Shown: one piece after another, positions 14,991 to 22,129 of the stretch | How the letters are laid out: each line of letters begins with the position of its first letter | Position numbering within the stretch: the stretch's first letter is position 1 | Position numbers and translations under genes: made by a program | Assembly: GCA_947377425.1 (NCBI GenBank) | Contig: CANCFZ010000013.1 | Span: forward strand, 1 to 22,129 | From: Flavobacteriaceae bacterium | GTDB lineage: Bacteria; Bacteroidota; Bacteroidia; Flavobacteriales; Flavobacteriaceae | Reading direction: 5' to 3' | DNA: 22,129 bases | The notes under the pieces: model-generated | What the model saw: only the letters and a program-made list of their open reading frames with translations | The model's database searches: none | What the model was told of the DNA's origin: nothing

Positions 14991-15554
14991 ATGAAATTTG
15001 ATTTTAAACTAATTGCAGCTTTTTTATTTTGCTTCCAAATAGGATTTTCTCAAGAAAACCAAGATGCAGCTATTCTTAAAATTTTATTGAGCAAGTATTA
15101 TCAAAATGAAAAAGTGATTGTAAAAAATCGCTTGCAACTTTTAAGTTTTTATTGTTCGAAAGCACCTAATAACGAAGAAACCTTTGAAGTCATTAATAAA
15201 AGTTCTTTATTGAAACAAAATTCAGCAGAAATTAAAAAACAAATCAATAATCAATTACAAGAAGATTGGTCTAAAGAATATAATTCTGTATTCAACAACC
15301 AAAATCAATATTTAAAAAGCAAAGTCAATGCTTGTTTGTCTTTAGACGAATTTCATAAAGTTTCTATTCGCTTCAATGACAACAACCAACGCTTAATGAT
15401 TGTGAGTAAACCAATGTATTTTGCTAAAAAATATTGTTTAGTTAAAGTCGCATTTTATAGAAATATTGAACATAATTATGGTTGTTATTTATTGATTGAA
15501 AACAGCAATAATGTATGGATAATTAAAGAATTATTGAACGAGTGGGAAACTTAA
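14991..15554 (+). CDS. Small secreted protein of unknown function
   Basis: I do not recognise the family of this 187-residue protein. It has a clear signal peptide (about 1-20, hydrophobic core L-I-A-A-F-L-F-C-F, cleavage likely after F-S-Q). The mature part is rich in Asn, Lys and Gln and contains four cysteines (about residues 54, 115, 149 and 165), which could form disulfides in the periplasm. There is no lipobox cysteine at the cleavage site and no further membrane helix. The C-terminal half looks like a small beta-sheet domain with strands such as Y-C-L-V-K-V-A-F-Y and Y-G-C-Y-L-L-I. It has its own promoter box and lies 24 bases before the Nif3-like gene, so these may form one transcript. 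Confidence 0.7.
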   Translation: MKFDFKLIAAFLFCFQIGFSQENQDAAILKILLSKYYQNEKVIVKNRLQLLSFYCSKAPNNEETFEVINKSSLLKQNSAEIKKQINNQLQEDWSKEYNSVFNNQNQYLKSKVNACLSLDEFHKVSIRFNDNNQRLMIVSKPMYFAKKYCLVKVAFYRNIEHNYGCYLLIENSNNVWIIKELLNEWET

Positions 15555-15578
15555 TATTAGAATTCAGATATTAGCTAT

Positions 15579-16673
15579 ATGAAAATAAAACAAATCCTTA
15601 CAATCCTAGAAGAAATGGCGCCTTTGGCTTATGCTGAAGATTTTGACAATGTAGGATTATTAATTGGTAATCAAGAAGATGAGGCAACTGGAGTTTTGGT
15701 TTGCCACGATGCTTTAGAAGCGGTAATTGATGAAGCTATTGCTAAAAAATGCAATTTAGTAGTGTGCTTCCATCCCATTCTTTTTTCGGGTTTGAAGAAA
15801 ATTACCGGTAAAAATTATGTAGAGCGTTCGGTTTTAAAAGCAATTAAAAATGATATTGCAATTTATGCCGTTCATACCGCTTTAGACAATCATAAAAATG
15901 GAGTTAATAAAATTTTCTGTGATGCGTTGGAGTTGAAAAACACTAAAGTTTTGGTTCCAAAACCTAATTTTATTCAGAAATTGGTTACTTACACTGTTCC
16001 TGAAAATGCTGAAAAAGTTCGTACCGCAATATGCAATGTTGGCGCAGGAACAATTGGGAATTATGACAATTGTAGCTTTAATAGCGAAGGATTTTCAACA
16101 TATAAAGGAAATGAAAATAGCAACCCAAGCATAGGAAATAAAGGTGAATTGACTCAAACAAATGAAATCAAAATTGAAGTTACATTTGAGAAACATTTGC
16201 AAAGTAAAATCTTGAAAGCACTATTTTCAAATCATGTTTATGAGGAAGTTGCTTACGAAATATATGATTTACAAAATTTTCATCAAAATATTGGATTAGG
16301 AATGACCGGAGAACTTGAAAATCCAATGTCGGAAAATGATTTTTTAAACTTTGTGAAAAATTCAATGCAATGTGGTGGAATTCGACATTCTCAATTGTTA
16401 GGAAAACCAATAAAGAAGGTTGCTGTTCTTGGTGGTTCAGGAAGTTTTGCTATAAAAAATGCAATTCAGGCTAATGCTGATATTTATTTAACCTCTGATT
16501 TGAAATATCATAACTTTTATGAATCTGAAAATCAGATAGTTCTAGCCGATATTGGTCACTTTGAGAGCGAAAGATATACAAAAAATTATATTGTTGATTT
16601 TCTTAAGGAAAAAATTACTAATTTTGCAATCGTTTTATCAGAAGAAAATACTAATCCAGTTAAGTACTTATAG
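15579..16673 (+). CDS. Nif3-like dinuclear metal-centre hexameric protein
   Basis: This 364-residue protein belongs to the NIF3/YqgI-YbgI family, long form with an inserted domain. N-terminal motifs are E-D-F-D-N-V-G-L-L-I-G (20-30), C-F-H-P-I-L-F-S-G (63-71) and A-V-H-T-A-L-D-N (97-104). The C-terminal half has G-G-S-G-S-F (285-290), T-S-D-L-K-Y-H (305-311) and D-I-G-H-F-E-S-E (324-331). Residues about 128-225 form the PII/CutA-like insert known from the YqfO type. Likely metal ligands are His65, His99, Asp103, His327 and Glu331; the usual first His of the H-H-P motif is Phe64. The biochemical role is poorly defined, with a GTP cyclohydrolase-like or metal-dependent hydrolase role proposed. 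It is followed after 3 bases by its usual coiled-coil neighbour. Confidence 0.92.
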   Translation: MKIKQILTILEEMAPLAYAEDFDNVGLLIGNQEDEATGVLVCHDALEAVIDEAIAKKCNLVVCFHPILFSGLKKITGKNYVERSVLKAIKNDIAIYAVHTALDNHKNGVNKIFCDALELKNTKVLVPKPNFIQKLVTYTVPENAEKVRTAICNVGAGTIGNYDNCSFNSEGFSTYKGNENSNPSIGNKGELTQTNEIKIEVTFEKHLQSKILKALFSNHVYEEVAYEIYDLQNFHQNIGLGMTGELENPMSENDFLNFVKNSMQCGGIRHSQLLGKPIKKVAVLGGSGSFAIKNAIQANADIYLTSDLKYHNFYESENQIVLADIGHFESERYTKNYIVDFLKEKITNFAIVLSEENTNPVKYL

Positions 16674-16676
16674 AAT

Positions 16677-17456
16677 ATGGCTACTACAAAAGAATTGAGC
16701 GTTGAAGAAAAATTAAGAGCGCTTTTCGATTTACAAATTATTGATACCAGAATTGACGAAATTAGAAATGTAAGAGGTGAATTACCTTTAGAAGTGGAAG
16801 ATTTAGAAGATGAAGTAGCTGGTTTGACTACTCGTTTGGAAAAATTACAAAGTGATTTAGTACAAATAGAAGACAGTATTAAAGCTAAAAAAGTAGCTAT
16901 TGAGGATCACTCATCAGCTATAAAAAGATATACTGAACAACAAAAAGATGTTCGTAATAATAGAGAATTCAATGCTTTAACTAAAGAAGTTGAATTTCAG
17001 GAATTGGAAATTCAATTGTCTGAAAAGCAAATTAAAGAAATGAAAGCTTCTATAGAACACAAAAAAGAAGTAATTGCTACTTCAAAAGATAGATTAGATC
17101 AAAAATCAACTCACTTAAAGCACAAAAAAGCCGAATTGAACGATATTATGTCTGAAACTCAAAAAGAAGAAAGCTTCTTAACAGAGAAATCAGCCGAATA
17201 TGAAGGTCAAATCGAAGATAGATTACTTGCTGCTTACAAAAGAATTCGTTCTAGTGTAAGAAATGGTTTAGCAGTTGTTTCTATTGAACGTGGTGCTTCG
17301 GCAGGTTCATTCTTTACAATTCCTCCACAAATTCAAGTTGAGATTGCTTCAAGAAAAAAAATCATCACTGATGAGCATTCAGGAAGAATTTTAGTTGACG
17401 CTTCACTTGCAGAAGAAGAAAGAGAAAAAATGGAAAAAATATTCGCAAAAATGTAA
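16677..17456 (+). CDS. CT398-like coiled-coil protein with cysteine-free zinc-ribbon fold
   Basis: This 259-residue protein has a long antiparallel coiled-coil hairpin (about 8-180) with the conserved turn region R-N-N-R-E-F-N-A-L-T-K-E (93-104). A C-terminal region aligns with C4 zinc ribbons. Family members keep C-x-x-C twice there, in a C-G-G-C-F and a C-E-H-C-G-R-I-L context. Here the four positions are Ser208, Ser211, Asp232 and Ser235, and the whole protein has no cysteine at all. The P-P-Q and G-R-I-L-V-D surroundings are kept, so the fold probably survives without zinc. The family is linked to Nif3 by gene order and is suspected to act in RNA or protein handling; its function is not established. 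It is 3 bases after the Nif3-like gene and ends with a terminator. Confidence 0.9.
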   Translation: MATTKELSVEEKLRALFDLQIIDTRIDEIRNVRGELPLEVEDLEDEVAGLTTRLEKLQSDLVQIEDSIKAKKVAIEDHSSAIKRYTEQQKDVRNNREFNALTKEVEFQELEIQLSEKQIKEMKASIEHKKEVIATSKDRLDQKSTHLKHKKAELNDIMSETQKEESFLTEKSAEYEGQIEDRLLAAYKRIRSSVRNGLAVVSIERGASAGSFFTIPPQIQVEIASRKKIITDEHSGRILVDASLAEEEREKMEKIFAKM

Positions 17457-17462
17457 TACCTT

Positions 17463-17489
17463 AAATCCCGATTAAATCGGGATTTTTTT
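17463..17489 (+). terminator. Intrinsic terminator of the Nif3/CT398 operon
   Basis: AAATCCCGAT (17463-17472) and ATCGGGATTT (17476-17485) form a strong hairpin with a 3- to 5-base loop. It is followed by a T-run that ends at 17489, directly before the next gene's ATG at 17490. Confidence 0.92.
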
Positions 17490-18332
17490 ATGCAAAAAAT
17501 CACTCAAATTATATTAGCTAAAAGCATTGGATTATACATAAACATCTTGAGTTATGTACATCCAAAAAAGGCTTATGCTTTGGCATACCAATTTTTTAGT
17601 GAACCACGAAAAGGAAAACTTAATGCAAATAATCTTCCTAAAACACTTTTAAAATCTGAGCGAGAAAGCCATTCTCACAACCAACATACATTTGAAACAT
17701 ATACTTGGAAAGGAAATAATGACGGAGTTATTCTTTTAGTTCACGGTTGGGAAAGCAATGCAACAAGATGGAAAAAATTGCTAAAACGATTACTAAAAAC
17801 TGGAAAAACAATAATTGCAATTGATGCTCCAGCTCACGGATTGAGTAGCGGAAAAGAATTTAATGTGCCCACTTATGCTGAATTTATTAACGAAGTTGTT
17901 AAAAAATTCAATCCTAAAATTGTAATTGGTCATTCCATTGGCGGTAATGCACTTGCTTATTTTCAGGCACATTACAATCATAGTTTTGAGAAAATGATTC
18001 TTATTGGTTCTCCTTCCGATTTTAAAGTTATTTTGAATAATTACATTAACCTTTTAGGCTTAAATAAACACATTCACAAGTCATTAATTGATTATACCAA
18101 GAAACGATTTGACATAACTATTGATGATTTTTCAGCTTCTAAATTCTTAAAAAATAGTACAATTCCTGGAATAATTGCACATGATATTGATGACAAAATT
18201 GTGCTTTTTGAAGAAGGAAAAAAAATAGCAAAATCATGGGAAACAGCTGAATTTATAACCACTAAAGGGCTCGGACACAGCATGCACGATGAATATTTAT
18301 ATCAAAGTATTGTTGCTTTTATAGAAGCGTAA
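17490..18332 (+). CDS. Alpha/beta hydrolase
   Basis: This 280-residue protein has the alpha/beta hydrolase fold. It shows the oxyanion strand V-I-L-L-V-H-G-W (80-87), D-A-P-A-H-G-L-S (112-119), the nucleophile Ser149 in G-H-S-I-G-G, an acidic residue in H-D-I-D-D-K-I-V and a C-terminal histidine in G-L-G-H-S-M-H-D-E-Y. The substrate cannot be told; esterase, thioesterase or lipase-like activity are all possible. There is no signal peptide, so it is likely cytoplasmic. The ATG at 17490 follows immediately after the T-run of a terminator and has no TAAAA box. There is no other good start before the conserved part, and the frame is closed by the stop of the preceding gene at 17454. Confidence 0.85.
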   Translation: MQKITQIILAKSIGLYINILSYVHPKKAYALAYQFFSEPRKGKLNANNLPKTLLKSERESHSHNQHTFETYTWKGNNDGVILLVHGWESNATRWKKLLKRLLKTGKTIIAIDAPAHGLSSGKEFNVPTYAEFINEVVKKFNPKIVIGHSIGGNALAYFQAHYNHSFEKMILIGSPSDFKVILNNYINLLGLNKHIHKSLIDYTKKRFDITIDDFSASKFLKNSTIPGIIAHDIDDKIVLFEEGKKIAKSWETAEFITTKGLGHSMHDEYLYQSIVAFIEA

Positions 18333-18359
18333 CTGCTTGGGCTTTATTTACAAACCATT

Positions 18360-18402
18360 TTCCTGCCATCCATTAAACAAGGTACCATTGCTGTCAGGGC
18401 TA
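18360..18402. repeat. Dispersed palindromic element, short form
   Basis: Its ends match those of the element at 2551-2639: 18360-18374 agrees at 13 of 15 and 18385-18402 at 15 of 18 positions. The long hairpin of the other copy is replaced by 10 bases. It begins 28 bases after the hydrolase stop codon. The rest of the 145-bp gap (18333-18477) is A+T rich and holds only the rluF promoter box. Confidence 0.6.
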
Positions 18403-18465
18403 TAACAATCCATTTTTCCTTTTGTTCAAAATACTAAAACACTTCTGTCTTTAATTTCAAATTCT

Positions 18466-18473
18466 TACCTTTG
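18466..18473 (+). promoter_or_regulatory. Candidate -7 box of rluF
   Basis: TACCTTTG matches TAnnTTTG exactly but lies only 4 bases before the ATG at 18478. Transcription from it would give a leaderless or nearly leaderless mRNA. Confidence 0.5.
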
Positions 18474-18477
18474 CAAC

Positions 18478-19266
18478 ATGGAAGAAAACCTCACACGCAT
18501 AAACAAATTTTTATCTGAAACCGGATTTTGCTCACGTCGTGAAGCCGATAAACTTATTGAGCAAGGAAGAGTTACAATTAATGGCATCGTTCCAGAAATG
18601 GGTACAAAAATTAGCCCAGATGACGAAGTGCGAGTAAACGGAAAATTGATTAGAGAAAAAAGAGAAAAACGCATTTATCTTGCTTTCAACAAACCAGTCG
18701 GAATTGAATGTACCACCAACCTTGATGTTAGAGACAACATTGTAGATTACATCAATTATCCAGAGCGAATTTTTCCTATTGGACGATTGGACAAAGCTAG
18801 TGAAGGTCTAATTTTCATGACCAACGACGGCGACATTGTAAACAAAATTCTTAGAGCGAGAAACAACCACGAAAAAGAATACCTTGTAACCGTAAATCGT
18901 CCAATTACAGATAGATTCATTGAACGAATGGCGAATGGAATTCCTATTTTGGATACTATTACAAGAAAATGTAAGGTAGAGCAAATAAGTAAATATGTTT
19001 TTAGAATTGTGCTTACTCAAGGATTAAACAGACAAATTCGTAGAATGTGCGAGCATTTGGATTATGATGTAACAGCCTTGAAAAGAACTCGAATAATAAA
19101 TATTTCACTAGATATTCTTGTAGGTCGTTATCGTGAATTGACCCAAGAAGAAATTAATGAACTTAATCAATTGATTGAACCCTCAAGTAAAACAGAAGAA
19201 GCAAGTTTTCCAAAAGTAACCCCAAAAATTTCAAATACTTCTAATAGGAATTTTAGAAATAGATAA
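18478..19266 (+). CDS. rluF: 23S rRNA pseudouridine synthase, RluF type
   Basis: This 262-residue protein has an S4 RNA-binding domain at about 6-52 (R-I-N-K-F-L-S-E-T-G-F-C-S-R-R-E-A-D). An RsuA/RluBEF catalytic domain follows, with Asp105 in I-G-R-L-D-K-A-S-E-G-L. The specific signatures R-I-F-P-I-G-R-L-D, T-N-D-G-D-I-V-N-K-I-L-R-A and K-C-K-V-E-Q are those of RluF, which modifies U2604 of 23S rRNA in E. coli. The last 30 residues are a Ser/Thr/Asn/Arg-rich tail outside the catalytic domain. It is transcribed alone and converges with the GNAT gene with a 39-base gap that holds no clear terminator hairpin. Confidence 0.9.
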   Translation: MEENLTRINKFLSETGFCSRREADKLIEQGRVTINGIVPEMGTKISPDDEVRVNGKLIREKREKRIYLAFNKPVGIECTTNLDVRDNIVDYINYPERIFPIGRLDKASEGLIFMTNDGDIVNKILRARNNHEKEYLVTVNRPITDRFIERMANGIPILDTITRKCKVEQISKYVFRIVLTQGLNRQIRRMCEHLDYDVTALKRTRIINISLDILVGRYRELTQEEINELNQLIEPSSKTEEASFPKVTPKISNTSNRNFRNR

Positions 19267-19305
19267 ACTATTTTTATCGTTTTTTCTAATGATTTTGAAG
19301 CAGTT

Positions 19306-19797
19306 TTAAAATTTAATTTCCATCACATAATCATCCATAACGTAACCATTTCCAATATCAATTACAACGGTATTAATTATTTTAAAACCATAGTTTAAAT
19401 AAAAATATTTCGCTTTATTATATTTGTTTACGTTTAAAATAAATGCTTCATTATTGGAATCAGAAGCAATTTTTTTTATAAAATCAATGGCTTTTCTGCC
19501 AATTCCTTTACCTTGTGTTTCGGGTAAAACGTATAATTTTTGAATCTTTGCCTTATTAGAATTATCTATATTCAATTCATAAGAAGCAAAACCTAAATAC
19601 TTATCGTTTTCTTTAATCAACAAAAAAACATGATTTTTAGCAACTTGTTTTTCAATAGATTCTATGCTATAAATCATATCCAACATGTAATCTAATTGTT
19701 CTTTAGAAAGTATTTCGCCATAAGCACTTGGCCAAATTTTATATGCCAAATCTCTTATAATAGGAAATTGTTCTTTGGTTGCAATAGAAAAAGTCAT
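19306..19797 (-). CDS. GNAT-family N-acetyltransferase
   Basis: This 163-residue single-domain protein has the acetyl-CoA pyrophosphate-binding motif Q-G-K-G-I-G (95-100) after the K-L-Y-V-L-P-E strand (87-93), and the late N-x-Y-N-K-A-K-Y-F-Y-L-N-Y-G-F motif. The acceptor is unknown; small molecules or protein N-termini are possible. It starts 1 base after the folD stop, so it is almost certainly translated from the folD transcript. Confidence 0.88.
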   Translation of the reverse strand: MTFSIATKEQFPIIRDLAYKIWPSAYGEILSKEQLDYMLDMIYSIESIEKQVAKNHVFLLIKENDKYLGFASYELNIDNSNKAKIQKLYVLPETQGKGIGRKAIDFIKKIASDSNNEAFILNVNKYNKAKYFYLNYGFKIINTVVIDIGNGYVMDDYVMEIKF

Positions 19798-19798
19798 G

Positions 19799-20683
19799 TT
19801 ATTTTTTTTCTCTTTTTTGCTCTCTTGCTAAAAGCGTATTTTTTAACAACATTGCAATTGTCATAGGCCCTACTCCTCCAGGAACTGGCGTAATGAATGA
19901 GGCTTTTTTAGATACATTTTCAAAGTCAACATCGCCAACAATTTTATATCCTTTTTCAGAAGTTTCGTCGGCAACACGAGTAATACCTACGTCAATTACA
20001 ACTACATCATCTTTTACCATTTCGGCTTTTAGATAATTTGGAACTCCAAGTGCCGTGATAATAATATCGGCTTGAGAAGTAATTTGATTGATATTTTTGG
20101 TATGACTGTGAGTTAAAGTAACCGTTGAATTTCCTGGAAACTGATTTCTTCCCATTAAAATACTCATCGGACGACCAACAATGTGACTTCTTCCAATAAT
20201 AACGGTGTGTTTCCCATCGGTTGGAACATTGTAGCGTTCTAATAATTCTAGAATTCCGAATGGCGTTGCTGGAATAAAAGTACTCATATCTAGAGCCATT
20301 TTACCAAAATTTTCTGGATGAAAACCATCAACATCTTTACTTGGATCGATTGCATTGATGATTTGTTGTGTATCAATTTGTTTTGGCAATGGAAGTTGCA
20401 CTATAAAACCATCAATATCATCATTTTGATTCAGCTCTTTAATCTTTTTTAATAGTTCAGTTTCCGATGTTGTGCTTGGCATTTTGACTAAAGTTGATTC
20501 AAATCCAACTCTTTCGCATGCTTTAACTTTACTTCCAACATAAGTTAAACTTGCTCCATCACTTCCCACAATAATTGCGGCAAGATGTGGCACTTTCTCT
20601 CCATTATGTTTCATTTTTTGAACTTCGGCTGCTATTTCATTTTTGATGTCTTCGGATACTTTTTTACCGTCTAAAATTTGCAT
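19799..20683 (-). CDS. folD: Bifunctional methylenetetrahydrofolate dehydrogenase / methenyltetrahydrofolate cyclohydrolase
   Basis: This 294-residue protein is full length for FolD. It has the catalytic region S-L-T-Y-V-G-S-K (45-52, with Lys52 in the catalytic lysine position), G-F-I-V-Q-L-P-L-P, D-V-D-G-F-H-P-E-N, the dinucleotide-binding segment I-I-G-R-S-H-I-V-G-R-P and the C-terminal T-P-V-P-G-G-V-G-P-M-T. It interconverts methylene-, methenyl- and 10-formyl-tetrahydrofolate in the cytoplasm. A candidate -7 box (20718-20725, minus strand) lies 34 bases before its start, downstream of the ffh terminator. It leads a two-gene unit with the GNAT gene. Confidence 0.96.
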   Translation of the reverse strand: MQILDGKKVSEDIKNEIAAEVQKMKHNGEKVPHLAAIIVGSDGASLTYVGSKVKACERVGFESTLVKMPSTTSETELLKKIKELNQNDDIDGFIVQLPLPKQIDTQQIINAIDPSKDVDGFHPENFGKMALDMSTFIPATPFGILELLERYNVPTDGKHTVIIGRSHIVGRPMSILMGRNQFPGNSTVTLTHSHTKNINQITSQADIIITALGVPNYLKAEMVKDDVVVIDVGITRVADETSEKGYKIVGDVDFENVSKKASFITPVPGGVGPMTIAMLLKNTLLAREQKREKK

Positions 20684-20717
20684 GTGTACTTATTTTGTGT
20701 GTTGTGTTGTTGTTTTA

Positions 20718-20725
20718 CAAAAATA
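20718..20725 (-). promoter_or_regulatory. Candidate -7 box of folD
   Basis: The minus strand reads TATTTTTG, an exact TAnnTTTG match, 34 bases before the ATG at 20683 and downstream of the ffh terminator. No clear -33 TTG is present in the A+T-rich sequence upstream. Confidence 0.45.
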
Positions 20726-20747
20726 TAAAAAATTAAAATTTTTATAT

Positions 20748-20773
20748 AAAAAAAGACGCGATAAATCGCGTCT
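20748..20773 (-). terminator. Intrinsic terminator of ffh
   Basis: AGACGCGA (20754-20761) and TCGCGTCT (20766-20773) form an 8-bp G+C-rich stem with a 4-base loop. On the minus strand it is followed by seven T residues. It begins 12 bases after the ffh stop. The palindrome resembles a short G+C-rich intergenic palindrome that I recall as recurrent in flavobacterial genomes. Confidence 0.88.
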
Positions 20774-20785
20774 CTACATTTTATT

Positions 20786-22114
20786 TTATTTCATTCCGCC
20801 CATCATGCGCATCATGTTTTTTCCTCCCGGTCCTTGCATCATCTTCATCATTTTGCTCATTTGGTCGAATTGTTTCATCAATTGATTAACTTCTTCTATT
20901 TTTCTACCTGAACCTTTTGCAATTCTGGTTTTCCTTTTCATATCAAGTAATGATGGTCTGCTTCTTTCTATTGGAGTCATCGAATGAATTATTGCTTCAA
21001 TATGTTTAAAAGCATCGTCTTCAATTTCAACATCTTTCATAGCTTTTCCTGCACCTGGTATCATTCCGATTAAATCTTTCATGCTACCCATTTTTTTAAT
21101 TTGCTGAATTTGAGCCAAGAAATCATCAAAACCAAATTCGTTTTTAGCAATTTTCTTTTGTATTTTTCTTGCTTCTTCTTCGTCATATTGTTCTTGAGCA
21201 CGTTCTACAAGCGAAACAACGTCACCCATACCCAAAATTCTGTCAGCCATACGTGAAGGATAGAATACATCTATAGCATCCATTTTTTCACCTGTACCAA
21301 CAAATTTAATAGGTTTGTTTACAACTGATTTTATTGTTATTGCTGCTCCACCTCTGGTATCACCATCTAATTTGGTAAGAATAACTCCATCGAAATTCAA
21401 TCTATCGTTAAAGGCTTTTGCAGTATTTACAGCATCTTGACCTGTCATAGCATCAACAACAAACAAAGTTTCTTGTGGTTGAATTGCTTTATGAACATTA
21501 GCAATCTCAGTCATCATTTCTTCGTCAACAGCCAAACGACCAGCCGTATCGACAATTACTACATTGAAACCATTTGCTTTAGCATAAGCAATAGCTTTGA
21601 GCGAAATATCGACAGGATTTTTATTTTCTGGTTCTGAATAAACCTCAACACCAATTTGATCTCCAACAACATGCAACTGATTGATTGCCGCAGGGCGATA
21701 AATATCACACGCTACCAAAAGTGGCTTTTTGTTCTTTTTAGTTTTAAGATAATTGGCTAATTTTCCAGAGAAAGTTGTTTTACCCGAACCTTGTAAACCC
21801 GACATTAAAATCACAGTTGGATTACCCGAAAGGTTAATTCCTGCTGCATCACCACCCATTAATTCGGTTAATTCGTCTTTAACCAACTTCACCATCAACT
21901 GACCTGGTTCTAATGTAGTTAATACATTTTGACCCATTGCTTTTTCTTTTACTGTAGTAGTAAAATCTTTAGCAATTTTAAAGTTGACATCGGCATCAAG
22001 CAAGGCGCGACGAACTTCTTTAAGAGTTTCGGCAACGTTAACTTCGGTGATTTTTCCGTGTCCTTTTAGGATATGAAAGGCTTTATCTAGTTTTTCGCTT
22101 AAATTATTGAACAT
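20786..22114 (-). CDS. ffh: Signal recognition particle protein Ffh (SRP54)
   Basis: This 442-residue protein has the three SRP54 parts: N domain (about 1-85), GTPase G domain and Met-rich M domain (about 320-442). The G domain has G-L-Q-G-S-G-K-T-T at 106-114, D-T-A-G-R at 189-193 and T-K-L-D-G-D at 247-252. The M domain ends in a Met/Gly/Lys tail. It binds SRP RNA and signal sequences on nascent membrane and secreted proteins and docks at FtsY. The start is supported by a TAAAA box 10 bases before the ATG (minus strand, within 22115-22129). The SRP RNA gene is not in the window. Confidence 0.97.
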   Translation of the reverse strand: MFNNLSEKLDKAFHILKGHGKITEVNVAETLKEVRRALLDADVNFKIAKDFTTTVKEKAMGQNVLTTLEPGQLMVKLVKDELTELMGGDAAGINLSGNPTVILMSGLQGSGKTTFSGKLANYLKTKKNKKPLLVACDIYRPAAINQLHVVGDQIGVEVYSEPENKNPVDISLKAIAYAKANGFNVVIVDTAGRLAVDEEMMTEIANVHKAIQPQETLFVVDAMTGQDAVNTAKAFNDRLNFDGVILTKLDGDTRGGAAITIKSVVNKPIKFVGTGEKMDAIDVFYPSRMADRILGMGDVVSLVERAQEQYDEEEARKIQKKIAKNEFGFDDFLAQIQQIKKMGSMKDLIGMIPGAGKAMKDVEIEDDAFKHIEAIIHSMTPIERSRPSLLDMKRKTRIAKGSGRKIEEVNQLMKQFDQMSKMMKMMQGPGGKNMMRMMGGMK

Positions 22115-22129
22115 AGAATTCTATTTTTA

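Noticed and set aside
19267..19305. Terminator between rluF and the GNAT gene
   Set aside because: The gap has T-runs but no inverted repeat with a usable stem.
1..22129. CRISPR arrays, tRNA/rRNA genes, transposases, integrases, toxin-antitoxin or retron genes
   Set aside because: No regularly spaced repeats, cloverleaf patterns or matching protein motifs were seen on either strand by eye.

Overview
The window is chromosomal DNA from a member of the Bacteroidota, most likely the family Flavobacteriaceae (Flavobacterium or a close relative). The evidence is the low G+C content, the flavobacterial style of the proteins (two-helix energy transducer TonB, GLTSS-poor secreted proteins ending their signal peptides in SQ or GQ, hybrid histidine kinases), promoters of the Bacteroidota type (a TAnnTTTG -7 box close to the start codon), and the lack of Shine-Dalgarno sequences, with TAAAA boxes instead. 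No tRNA, rRNA, CRISPR array, transposase or phage gene was seen. Most of the window is core genome.

Left part (1-10957, almost all on the plus strand). The tail of murB is followed by a PaiB-type FMN-binding protein. A membrane glycosyltransferase overlaps an ECF sigma factor that starts with TTG. Then come a TonB energy transducer with a strong terminator, a CHASE4-type hybrid histidine kinase that overlaps a gene for a predicted outer-membrane beta-barrel, lipoyl synthase (lipA) with a type I glyceraldehyde-3-phosphate dehydrogenase downstream, and a second hybrid histidine kinase with a TPR sensor region. Neither hybrid kinase has a DNA-binding response regulator beside it.

Middle (10958-14941, minus strand). 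Purine nucleoside phosphorylase and lpxK, which are commonly neighbours in Bacteroidota, are separated by a 552-residue secreted protein with two tandem DUF3494 (ice-binding-protein-like) domains and one Ig-like repeat. A terminator follows lpxK and a promoter-like box precedes the phosphorylase, so the DUF3494 gene looks like an independently transcribed insertion and is the most accessory-looking gene here.

Right part (14942-22129). A small secreted protein of unknown function lies divergent from lpxK. It is followed by a Nif3-like metal protein and a coiled-coil CT398-type protein whose zinc ribbon has lost all four cysteines. An alpha/beta hydrolase then starts directly after a terminator, and a RluF-type pseudouridine synthase starts almost on top of its promoter. 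On the minus strand are ffh (signal recognition particle), folD and a GNAT acetyltransferase.

Non-coding structure of note: two copies of a diverged dispersed palindromic element (2551-2639 and 18360-18402), one carrying a long perfect hairpin that the other lacks; five intrinsic terminators; a 20-bp palindrome between the lipA promoter and start codon; and a 14-bp tandem repeat between lipA and the dehydrogenase gene. I did not find a clear new multi-gene defence or mobile system. The most original leads are the DUF3494 insertion, the kinase/beta-barrel pair and the palindromic repeat family.
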